A DNA stretch of 64,000 bases, taken from positions 7,566,001-7,630,000 of the forward strand of contig NC_079880.1 of assembly GCF_029227915.1 (NCBI RefSeq), given 5' to 3'. Of the stretch, positions 50,710 through 60,214 are shown piece by piece. The notes under the pieces are model-generated. The model had not been told where the DNA came from. It did no database searches and saw only the letters and a program-made list of their open reading frames with translations. A program made the translations under genes and the position numbers. Each line of letters opens with the position of its first letter. Positions within the stretch are counted from its first letter, which is position 1. This stretch comes from Hydractinia symbiolongicarpus (lineage: Eukaryota > Cnidaria > Hydrozoa > Anthoathecata > Hydractiniidae).

Positions 50710-53700
50710 ATCCCACAGTCAATCGTTTCAGTTTTAAAAGCGATGCAATCTAGTAATATCTGAAACATATCGCTAAATGCATGTTGGTACGAATATATGA
50801 CGCAACCGTTGTACCTCAAACGGAGTGATACCGTTAGAAAGTCAATGAAATGTAGTTTTTGAAACAGTGTCTATGTCTTCAGCGTAAGCTAACGGCTAGG
50901 AATGGTCCCACATTAAAAAATAGCTTATTTGTCTACATTTTTAAATGAAACGCTACCACAGCGCCCAGTGTGATCGCTAAGTTCAAGCAATCATGTCAAA
51001 TTAAGACGAATGTTATTACTTGGAGTCCAATTGGCTCATTTTCACATTTATAAGAACAAAGTCTAAAATTAGTTCAATTAGGTCCCACAGTCAATCATTT
51101 CACTGTTAAACGCGATGCAACCTAGTAATATAAGAAACATATCGCTAAATACATGTTGGTACAAATATGTTACGCAATCGTTGAAACTCAAATGGACTGA
51201 TACCGTTAGAAACTCAATGAAATCTAGTTTTTGAAACTGTCTCGATTTATTCAGTACGCGCTAACGGCTACGATTGGACCCACAGTGCAAAAAGACTTAT
51301 TTATCTAAATGCTTAAATAAAGCGCTACCACAGCGCCCACTGTAATTGCTCAGTTCAAGCAATCATTTCAAATTAAGAAGAATATTATTTCTTGGAGTTC
51401 AATTGTCTCATTTATCACATTTATAAGGTCAAAGTCCAAAGCCGTTCAAATAAGTCCCACAGTCAATCCCTTCACTGCTAAAAGCGATGTAATCTAGTAA
51501 TATCGGAAAATTATCGCTTAATGCATGTTGGTACGAATATGTGACGCAACCGTTGTAACTGAAACGGATTGATACGACTAGAAAGTCAATGAAATTAAGT
51601 TTTTGGAAATGCCTCTATTTCTTCAGCGCGAGCTAACGGCTAGGACTGGTCCCACAGTAAGAAATGATTTATTTATCTGAATTTTTAAATGAAGCGCTAA
51701 CACAGCGCCCAGTGTAATCGCTGAGTTCCAGCAATTATGTCAAATTAAGAAGAATATTATTTCTTGGACTCCAATTGTCTCATTTATCACATTTACAAGG
51801 TCAAAGTCTAAAATTAGTTCAATTAGGTCCCACAGTCAATCATTTCACTGTTAAAAGCGATGCAACCTAGTAATATCAGAAAAATATCGCTAAATACATG
51901 TTGGTATGAATATGTTACGCAACTGTTGTATCTCAAACGGACTGATACCGTTAGAAAGTCAATGAAATGTGGTTTTTAAAACTGTCTCGATTTCTTAGGC
52001 GCGCGCTAACGGATAGGATTGGTCCCACAGTAAAAATGACTTCATTATCTAAATTTTTAAATAAAGCGCTATCACAGCGCCCGGTGTAATTGCTGAGTTC
52101 CAGCAATCATGTCAAATTAAGAAGAATGTTACATCTTGGAATCCAATTGTCTCATTTATCACATTTATAAGGTCAAAGTCCAAAATCAGTCCAAATAAGT
52201 CCCTCAGTCAATCGTTTCACTGTTAAAAGCGATGCAACCTAGTAGTATCAGAAAAATATCGCTAAAGACATGTTGTTACGAATATGTTACGCAACTGTTG
52301 TATCTCAAAGGGACTGATACCGTTAGAAACTCAATGAAATGTAGTTTTTGAAACTGTTTCTATTTGTTCAGCGCGCGCTAACGGCTAGGATTGGTCCCAC
52401 AGTAAAAAATAGCTTATTTCTCTACATTTTTAAATGAAGCGCTACTACAGGCCTCAGTCTAATCGCAAAGTTCTAGAAATCATGTCAAATTAAGACGAAT
52501 TCTTGGAGTCCAATTGGCTCATTTTTCACATTTATAAGGTCAAAGTCCAAAATCGGTTCAAATAAGTCCCACAGTCAATCCTTTTACTGTTAAAAGCGAT
52601 GCAATCTAGTATTATCTGAAACATATCGCTAAATGCATGTTGGTACGAATATGTGACGCAACCTTTGTACCTCAAACGGACTGATACCGTTAGAAAATCA
52701 ATGAAATGAAGTTTTTGAAACAGTGTCTATGTCTTCAGCGTAAGCTAACGGCTAGGATTGGTCCTACATTAAAAAATGGGTTCTCTATATACATTTTTAA
52801 ATAAAGCGCTACCACAGCGACCAGTGTAATCGCTGAGTTTTAGCAATCATGGCAAAGTAAAGACGAATGTTATTTTTTGGAGTCCAATATACTCATTTAT
52901 CACATTTATAAGGTCAAAGGGTAAAATTAGTTCAATTAGGTCCGACAGTCAATCATTTCACTGTTAAAAGCCATGCAACCTAGTAATATCAGAAAAATAT
53001 CGCTAAATACATGTTGGTACGAATATGTTACGCAAGTGTTGTACCTTAAACGGACTGATACTGTTAGAAAGTCAATGAAATTAAGTCTTTGAAACAGGGT
53101 CTTTTTCTTCAGCGCGCGCTAACGGTTACGATTGGACCCACAGTGCAAAAAGACTTACTTATCTGAATGCTTAAATAAAGCTCTACCACAGCACCCAGTG
53201 TAATCGCTAAGTTCTAGCAATCATGTCAAAGTAAGACGAATGTTATTTCTTGAAGTCCAATTGGCTTATTATTCACATTCATAAGATCAAAGTCCAACAT
53301 CGGTTCAATTAAGTCCCACAGTCAATCGTTTCACTGTTAAAAGCGATGCAACTTAGTAATATCAGAAAAACATCGCTAAATAGATGTTGGTACGAATACG
53401 TTACACAACCGTTGTAGCTCAAAGGGACTGATACCGTTAGAAAGTCAATGAAATGTAGTTTTTGAAACTGTCTCCACTTCTTCAGCGCGCGCTAACGGCT
53501 GGGAATGGTCCCAAAGTAAAAAATAGCTTATTTGTCTACATTTTTAAATGAAGCGCTACCACAGCGCCCAGTGTAATCGCTAAGTTCTAGCAATCATGTC
53601 AAATTAAGACGAACGTTATTTCGTGGAGTCCAATTGGCTCATTTTTCACATTTATAAGGTCAAAGTCCAAAATCAGTTCAAATAAGTCCCACAGTCAATC

Positions 53701-54086
53701 GTTTTACTGTTAAAAGCGATGCAACCTAGTAATATCAGAAAAATATCGCTAAATACATGTTGGTACGAATATGTTACGCAACTGTTGTACCTAAAACGGA
53801 CTGATACCGTTAGAAAGTCAATGAAATGTAGTTTTTGAAACTGTCTCGATTTCTTCAGTGCGTGTTAACGGTTACGATTGGTCCCACAGGGCAAAATAGC
53901 TTATTTATCTACATTTTTAAATGAAGCGCTACCACAGCGGTCAGTGTAATCGCAAAGTTCTAGCAATCATGTCAAAGTAAGACGAATGTTATTTCTTGGA
54001 GTCCAATTGGCTCACTTTTCACATTTATAAGGTCAAAGTCCAAAATCGGTTTAAATAAGTCCCACATTCAATTGTTTCACTGTTAA
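50710..54086 (+). repeat. Satellite, mixed monomers up to the retrotransposon
   Basis: About nine monomers. 51230-51740 matches 41850-42360 (offset 9378), 52200 onward matches 46551 onward (offset 5648), and 52500-53050 resembles 43880-44420. Around 52500 one monomer lacks about 10 bp (ACGAATTCTTGG). The last 28 nt (54059-54086) are the beginning of the monomer that the retrotransposon splits. Confidence 0.8.
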
Positions 54087-54113
54087 TAAGCATAAGTCTT
54101 CACCTTACGGAAG
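54087..54113 (+). other. 5' leader of the retrotransposon
   Basis: Satellite identity stops after TGTTAA at 54086, and the first ATG of ORF1 is at 54114. The leader is therefore only about 27 nt. Either the element is naturally short at its 5' end or it is slightly 5'-truncated; the exact first base is uncertain by a few nucleotides because TTAATAAGC could align in two ways. Confidence 0.6.
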
Positions 54114-55478
54114 ATGGCAGACGTGTTTAGCACAACTCTTAATGAATTATTGTTAAATGATATCAACTCATCTTTACCGGTTAAACTAAATCATGATGTT
54201 TCAATCAGAAGTGTCACGACAGAAGAGGAATGTAACGATGAAAAGTGTTCTAAATTAGAGACTTTCATCGACGAGAGATATGATGAAATTGTGAAGTCAA
54301 AGTCCAGAACTGTTTTGTGTACGGAAATAAAACGTATTGTGCTAGATGAAATGGATTCGTTAAAATCAAAGGTTTTGAAGGATGTGGCCTCAGAAACAAA
54401 CCTAAATACCACTATACGCAACTTGGAAAAAGAGATAATATTTTTAAAAGAAGAGATGAGTTTTAAAAATACATGTATTGAAACTTTACTAGCGAAGAAA
54501 TCACTGATGCATAAAAACCGATATATTTCTTCTTGTAAGTCTCTTTTTAATCGAACAAATTGCAGTGAATTTCCCGATTGCGTACCATTAAACGCTCCAC
54601 CATCACTTTCAGAGGTTGTGGATGAACATGGCGATTATGAACACATTAACGAAACACCTGAGAAGGAGACAAACGATCATTTAAAGCATCAACTTGAGGA
54701 GATCAGAAAAAAGAAACGATTAGAGTATATAAAATATATGAAATTGAATGGTCTCATTCAAAATAGTAATGAAGAGAAATTAGCAGATGTGAGAAATGAG
54801 TTAAATTATAAATACAGAGAATACAAATCAACAGTTAAAACGTCATTGAAATACAGATTAGAAAAAATGGCAAACTACCATAATTATATGACAAAATATG
54901 ATGGAAAAAGCTCGCTTCAAAAAAGCAACGTTAGTGAAGATTATCCATCAAAAACCAAGACCATAACAAAAAGACCGAAAATACAGTACACTTGTATTAT
55001 AGGTGATAGTATTTTGAAAGACGTAAAAGCACCTAAAATTGAAAGCAAATTAACAAACAGTCATAAAGTACTAATGGAATGTCACAAAGGCACAACTACA
55101 GCACGGATAAAGCAACATGTTAAAACATCACTTGAGAAGAAACCTGATCGAGTGATTATTCATGTAGGAACAAATGACTTAAATACGGAAGCTACAGAAC
55201 AACAGATTGCTCAGTCGATAGTAGACCTAGCTTCATTTGCCAACACTAATAGTACAAGCGTTGCAATTTCTAACATTACACATCGTGAAGATAAATGGCT
55301 GAAAAAAGCTAATAAGGTGAACAGTTTAATGAAACAGATGTGTTCAGAAAGAAATATTTGCTATATCGTCAACAACAACATCAACAAAATTCATCTTAAT
55401 GGTAGCAACTAACATCTGAACAAAAATGGTACTAAATTATTAACAAAAAATCTAGCTGAAGTTATAAACAAATATTGA
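54114..55478 (+). pseudogene. Retrotransposon ORF1: coiled coil plus SGNH hydrolase, internal stop
   Basis: The frame opens at ATG 54114 (context AAGATGG) and gives 432 residues before TAA at 55410-55412. The same frame then continues for 21 more codons to TGA at 55476-55478, so the intact product would be about 454 residues. Visible parts are: a helical, probably coiled-coil stretch at about residues 75-130 (regular Leu/Ile, with KEIIFLKEEM); a highly basic helical region at about 190-260 that may bind RNA; and an SGNH esterase-like domain from about 293. That domain shows IIGDSIL (Ser299 as the likely nucleophile) and HVGTNDL (350-356, with Asn354). The His expected near the C-terminus lies in HLN directly after the stop. 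ORF1 proteins of CR1/L2-like elements are RNA-binding, multimerising partners of the retrotransposition particle, and the esterase role is not settled. The stop removes the presumed catalytic His and the last 21 residues. Nothing around it resembles a known readthrough signal. Confidence 0.88.
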
Positions 55479-55502
55479 TATCCTTCGAGCAACATTGAGT
55501 TG

Positions 55503-57071
55503 ATGGCCCCTGAGCAACCAGATTTGGAGAATAATATTGATAAAATGCATCGTTTACGTCGAGACCAACCAAAAAATGTTTTTATTGGTTATATAAACAT
55601 CAACTCAATTCGTAATAAGTTTGAGAGTTTCAAGTGTGTTATGGGTGATCTCTTTGACGTCATAACAGTTGCAGAAACAAAGCTGGATAGTTCATTTCCT
55701 TCAAGTCAATTTGTAATGGATGGTTACTCGAATCCATATCGTTTAGACATCAGCGCGAATAGAGGTGGATTGTTAACTTTTGTTAAGAGTGACATCCCAT
55801 CACGTCGTCTTGAGCAGTTTATCTTAAACCCTAATATTCAAGTTACAATTGTTGAATTAAGACTACGAAAACAAAAATGGTTAGTATGCAGTATTTATAG
55901 ACCACCAAGTCAAAACTCCAAATATTTTTTGTCTCAACTTTCAGAAGCTCTAGATTTCTATAATTATGATAATATCTTGATAAATGGTGATTTCAACCTA
56001 GATCCAGCTGATACTGATTTAGGGGAGTTTTTACTAACTCACTCCCTTTATAATCACATGAAGGAGAAAACTTGTTGGAAGTCCTCTTCAGGATCTTGCA
56101 TTGATTTGATTCCTTCCAACAGGAAACACTCTCTCATGCATACAGGAGCGGCTGTAACTGGGTTGAGTGATTATCATTCCTTAGTTTATACAATGCTTAA
56201 AACACAATATGTCAAACTACCACCACTTAAAATTAGTTACCGGTGCAATAAGAATTTTGATGAAACTTATTTTTTAGAGGATATTTCTCGGTCTATGACC
56301 AATATCTCAAATTATGATGATTTTCATAGTATATTTACATCTTTATTAGATAGGCATGCTCCATTGAAAACCACGTTTCTCAGGGCAAATAATAGGCCCC
56401 ATGTCTCTAAAACTCTCAGAAAAGCGATCATGAAACGTTCGCGTCTTAAAAGGGTAGCTAACACTTCCGGGAAAGACGATGATGTGAGAGCATTTAAAAA
56501 ACAAAGAAACTTGGTGGTCAATATAAATAGGCAGGACAAGAAAACTTTCTTTTCCAACTTTGCCCGAAGTAATATGAGTAAAGGTTTTTGGAAATCGGTA
56601 AAACCTTTGTTTAATGAAAAAGCCAAATATGGTAAAGAAAGAATTACTCTTGTTGACAAAGACATATTATATAATAATGATAGTGATATTGCAAACATAT
56701 TTAATGAATATTTTAATAAAATTACTGACAACCTTAACATGCCACACATTCCTCAAGCTCTTTCATCCGAGTGTGATGCTGTTCTTGCTGCAGTTGAGAA
56801 TTATGCGTCTCACCCTAGTGTCCTCTTCATTAAATCGAAGAAACAGACACATACTTTTGAGTTGTCTCCAATTTGTGAGGATGTCATGTTTAAGGAAATT
56901 CTTGCGTTAGATGATAGCAAGAAAGTCAGTGGTTCGATTCCAACGAAGATGCTTAAATTAGCTGCTAGATATTGTGTTCCAGTACTTACAAAATGTTTTA
57001 ACAGTTCTATTATTGACAGTTCTGTTTTTCCTAGTCTTTATATAATAAGGGTAGCTCCACAGACAAGGTAA
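55503..57071 (+). pseudogene. Retrotransposon ORF2, N-terminal part: AP-type endonuclease
   Basis: ORF2 starts at ATG 55503, 24 nt after the ORF1 terminal TGA and in the same frame; reinitiation or coupled translation is possible but not shown. Numbered from this ATG, endonuclease motifs are NINSIRNK (about 32-39), AETKLD (57-62), RGG (87-89), YRPP (132-135), GDFN (162-165), IDLI (about 200-203) and GLSDYH (220-225). This is the target-nicking domain of LINEs. SDYH, in place of the classical SDHH, resembles the SD(F/Y)H that I recall from L2-like relatives, so it is probably not a lesion. After about residue 300 comes a linker with RKAIMKRSRL and FWKSVKPLF, then SGSIPTKMLK, which leads into the reverse transcriptase. 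The frame breaks down at 57042-57046 and ends at TAA 57069-57071. The missing reading continues in another frame from 57047. Confidence 0.9.
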
Positions 57072-58426
57072 ATTATAGACCTGTCAGGTTGTTACCAACT
57101 GTTTCCAAAGTATTTGAGAGAATTTTAGCCAAACAACTGTTACCATTCTTCAACACCTTTTTGTCTAAATATCTTTGTGGATTTCGAAAGAGTTACAGCT
57201 GTCAGTATGCTATTTTAAATATGCTTCAAAAGTGGCAAGAATGTCTCTCAAAATCTAAAAAAGTCGGTGCAATTTTGATGGATTTATCCAAAGCGTTTGA
57301 TTGTCTCCCTTTTGGTCTTTTAATTGCAAAACTGGAGGCATATGGCGTTGGATATAATACATTAAAAATTGTACTGAGCTATCTATCAAACAGGAAACAT
57401 CGAGTGAGGTTAGGCTCCTCGGTTAGTGAGTGGTTAGAAACTTTGTTAGGAGTTCCTCAAGGCTCTGTCCTAGGACCGATATTATTCAATGTGTTTATTA
57501 ATAATTTGTTGTTCCTGTTATTAGAGGGTGATATCTGCAACTTTGCCGACGACAACACCATTTTTAGTTGTAAGAGTAGCATTACTGCTGTTCTAGAAAG
57601 TTTGCACTCTGACATAGTCAAAGTGGTAAACTGGTTCAACTCAAATGGTATGGTTGCAAATCCAAGCAAGTTTCAGATGATAATTCTGGGAGCTGATGTT
57701 GGCAATATCAGCATTCAGATTGGCTCATCTTCTATTGCTCCATCCAAACAATTTAAGTTACTAGGTATTACTCTGGATGAAAAACTTTCATTTTACCCTC
57801 ACGTAAAAGGGATGTGCAAAAGTGCTTCCTCAAAGACAAAAGCACTCCTGAGGATACGAAATTTTCTCAAACAGGATCAGATTGATTTATTATTTAACTC
57901 ATTTATTTTACCTTGTTTCAATTATTGCCCCATTGTATGGATGTTCTGCAGCAAACAGGCACACAATCTCATTTCGGCAACCCATAAAAGAACGTTGTGT
58001 GCAAAAACTGGTCTGGTGCAGAAAACCTATACAGAAATACTGGAAATATCTAGTATGATGCCTATCCATGATAGAAATCTGAAAAGCCTTGTAACTGAAG
58101 TTTATAAGTGTCTTCATGGATTGAACCCTGAACTAATGTGGGATATTTTTCGAAAGAAGGAGATTACTTACAGTCTTAGGCGTGGTACTGTACTGGTCAT
58201 TCCACCTTCTAAAAGCAGTATCGGGCAGAATTCTTTTCAATTTCGCGCTAGCCTAGCCTGGAATTACCTACCTGCGTGTGTCAAAAATGTGACAGATCTA
58301 AAAGAATTCAAATCTGTTATCAGGCACGTTGAAATATACTGCCAATGTAAACTCTGTGCTGCTCATTCGGGGATCAATATACACTTAGTATTTACATGTT
58401 TTAATTTGATAGTTGGTGTAAATTAG
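57047..58426 (+). pseudogene. Retrotransposon ORF2, C-terminal part: reverse transcriptase (frameshifted)
   Basis: The reading resumes in a different frame at about 57047 with KGSSTDKVNYRP, the usual entry into the LINE polymerase core, and runs to TAG at 58424-58426. No real start codon is present: the first in-frame candidate near 57089 is TTG, so this is the remainder of ORF2 and not a separate gene. Counting from 57089, motif A is MDLSKAFDCL (64-73), motif B is GVPQGSVLGP (121-130) and motif C is NFADDN (151-156), with both catalytic Asp present. The thumb-like KLLGITLD follows at about 200, and a C-terminal region has HKRTLC and a late WNYLP. No RNase H is seen. Function by family: target-primed reverse transcription of the element RNA. 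About 25-28 nt appear to be missing just upstream (about 8-9 codons), so the polymerase would be defective even with a frameshift. Confidence 0.9.
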
Positions 58427-58471
58427 TACTTTGTAACTATACTGGATCCAACTTTAAATAAAGAAATAAAT
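58427..58471 (+). other. 3' UTR of the retrotransposon
   Basis: A 45-nt stretch between the ORF2 stop and the terminal A run. It ends in overlapping AAATA/AAAT units (TTTAAATAAAGAAATAAAT). In the CR1/L2 group the 3' UTR is usually the recognition site for the element's own reverse transcriptase. No clear hairpin can be called with confidence. Confidence 0.7.
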
Positions 58472-58474
58472 AAA
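58457..58474 (+). terminator. Polyadenylation signals AATAAA (three, overlapping)
   Basis: AATAAA occurs at 58457-58462, 58465-58470 and 58469-58474, within 20 nt of the A run. They fit a polymerase II transcript end, but could equally be a short 3' microsatellite tail of the element. Confidence 0.6.
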
Positions 58475-58493
58475 AAAAAAAAAAAAAAAAAAA
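58472..58493 (+). other. Poly(A) tail of the retrotransposon
   Basis: A run of 22 A directly before satellite sequence GGCGATG. One of these A residues is needed to complete the 373-bp monomer, so the tail proper is about 21 nt. The unbroken run supports a recent insertion. Confidence 0.85.
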
Positions 58494-60214
58494 GGCGATG
58501 TAACCTAGTAGTATCAGAAAAATATCGCTAAAGACATGTTGGTACGAATATGTTACGCAACCGTTGTAACTCAAACGGACTGATACCGTTAGAAACTCAA
58601 TGAAAGGTGCTTTTTGAAACTGTTTCTATTTCTTCAGCGCGCGCTTACGGCTAGAATTGGTCCCACAGTAAAAAATAGGTTATTTATCTACATTTTTAAA
58701 TGAAGCGCTACCACAGCGCTCAGTGTAATCGCTAAGTTCTAGCAATCATGTCAAAGTAAGACGAATGTTATTTCTTGTAGTCCAATTGGCTCATTTTTCA
58801 CATTTATAAGGTCAAAGTCCAACATCGGTTCAATTAAGTCCCACAGTCAATCGGTTCACTGTTAAAGGGCGATGCAACCTAGTAATACAAGAAAAACATG
58901 GCTAAATAGATGTTGGTACGAATATGTTACGCAACTGTCGTACCTAAAACGGACTGATACCGTTAGAAAGTCAATGAAATGTAGTTTTTGAAACTGTCTC
59001 GATTTCTTCAGTGCGCGTTAACGGCTACGATTGGACCCACAGTGCAAAAAGACTTATTTATCTAAATGCTTAAATAAAGCGCTACCACAGCGCCAAGTGT
59101 AATCGCTAAGTTCTAGCAATCATGTCAAAGTAAGACAAATGTTGTTTCTTGAAGTCCAATTGGCTCATTATTCACATTCATAAGGTCAAAGTTTAACATC
59201 GGTTCAATTAAGTCCCACAGTCAATCGTTTCACTGTTAAAGGGCGATGCAACCTAGTAATATCAGAAAAACATCGCTAAATAGATGTTGGTACGAATACG
59301 TTACGCAACCGTTGTAACTCAAAGGGACTGATACCGTTAGAAAGTCAATGAAATGTAGTTTTTGAAACTGTCTCTACTTCTTCAGCGCGCGCTAACGGCT
59401 AGGAATGGTCCCACAGTAAAAAATAGCTTATTTGTCTACATTTTTAAATGAAGCGCTACCACAGCGCCCAGTGTAATCGCTAAGTTCTAGCAATCATGTC
59501 AAATTAAGACGAATGTTATTTCTTGGAGTCCAATTGTCTCATTTATCACATTTATAAGGCCAAAGTCCAAAATCAGTTCAAATAAGTCCCACAGTCAATC
59601 GTTTCAGTTTTAAAAGCGATGCAACCTATTAGTATCAGAAAAATATCGCTAAATACATGTTGGTACGAATATGTGATGCAACCGTTGTACCACAAACGGA
59701 CGGATACTGCGAGAAACTCAATGAAATGTAGTTTTTGAAACTGTCTCTATCTCTTCAGCACGCGCTAACGGCTAAGATTGGTCCCACAGTAACGAATGAC
59801 TTATTTATCTAAACTTTAAAATAAAGCGCAAACACAGCGCCCAGTGTAATCGCTAAGTTCTATCAATCATGTCAAATTAAGACGAATGTTATTTCTTGGA
59901 GTCCAATTGTCTCATTTATCACATTTATAAGGCCAAAGTCCAAAATCAGTTCAAATAAGTCCCACAGTCAATCGTTTCAGTTTTAAAAGCGATGCAACCT
60001 AGTAGTATCAGAAAAATATCGCTAAATACATGTTGGTAAGAATATGTTACGCAAGTGTTGTACCTCAAACGGACTGATACCGTCGGAAAGTCAATGAAAT
60101 ATAGTTTTTGAAACTGTCTCTATTTCCTCAGCGCGCGATAACGGCTAGGATTGGTCCCACAGTAAAAAATGACTAATTAATCTACATTTTCAAATAAAGT
60201 GGTACCACAGCGCC
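58494..60214 (+). repeat. Satellite, right of the retrotransposon
   Basis: It begins with the rest of the split monomer (GGCGATGTAACC..., to 58837). Further monomers start at 58838 and 59212, both with the variant TTAAAGGGCGATGC. Later monomers carry TGTACCACAAACGGACGG (near 59688), which recurs near 61150 and 63740. No gene is seen. Confidence 0.82.

Larger units (their letters stand above)
54087..58493 (+). mobile_element. Non-LTR retrotransposon (LINE), CR1/L2-like group, near full length, inactive
   Basis: About 4.4 kb with no similarity to the satellite around it. The order is: a leader of about 27 nt, ORF1 with a C-terminal SGNH hydrolase domain, ORF2 with an AP-type endonuclease followed by a reverse transcriptase with FADD, a short 3' UTR, AATAAA signals and a 22-nt poly(A). 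No RNase H domain or long terminal repeats are seen. An esterase-type ORF1 with this ORF2 order is known from CR1/L2-related elements; the exact clade (L2, Crack, Daphne or similar) is an inference from remembered motif style. ORF1 has an internal stop and ORF2 a deletion with frameshift, so this copy could not move by itself. The insertion splits a single satellite monomer, 28 nt on the left and 344 nt on the right, without resolvable target-site duplication. The long tail and the few lesions suggest a fairly young insertion. Confidence 0.93.

Noticed and set aside
1-54086. CRISPR-like or phage-like repeat array
   Set aside because: The repeats are contiguous 373-bp monomers without unique spacers, and a LINE retrotransposon shows this is eukaryotic DNA.
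54191-58117. Overlapping open frames inside the retrotransposon (minus strand at 54191, 56324, 57457 and 57908; plus strand at 56614)
   Set aside because: They are alternative-frame shadows of ORF1 and ORF2, whose domain motifs are clear on the plus strand.
57089-58426. A separate reverse-transcriptase gene starting at 57089
   Set aside because: The codon at 57089 is TTG, and the same frame is already coding upstream from about 57047. It is the rest of the frameshifted ORF2.
54087-58493. Endogenous retrovirus or LTR element
   Set aside because: There are no terminal repeats, primer-binding site, protease or integrase. The endonuclease-RT order and A-rich 3' end are those of a LINE.
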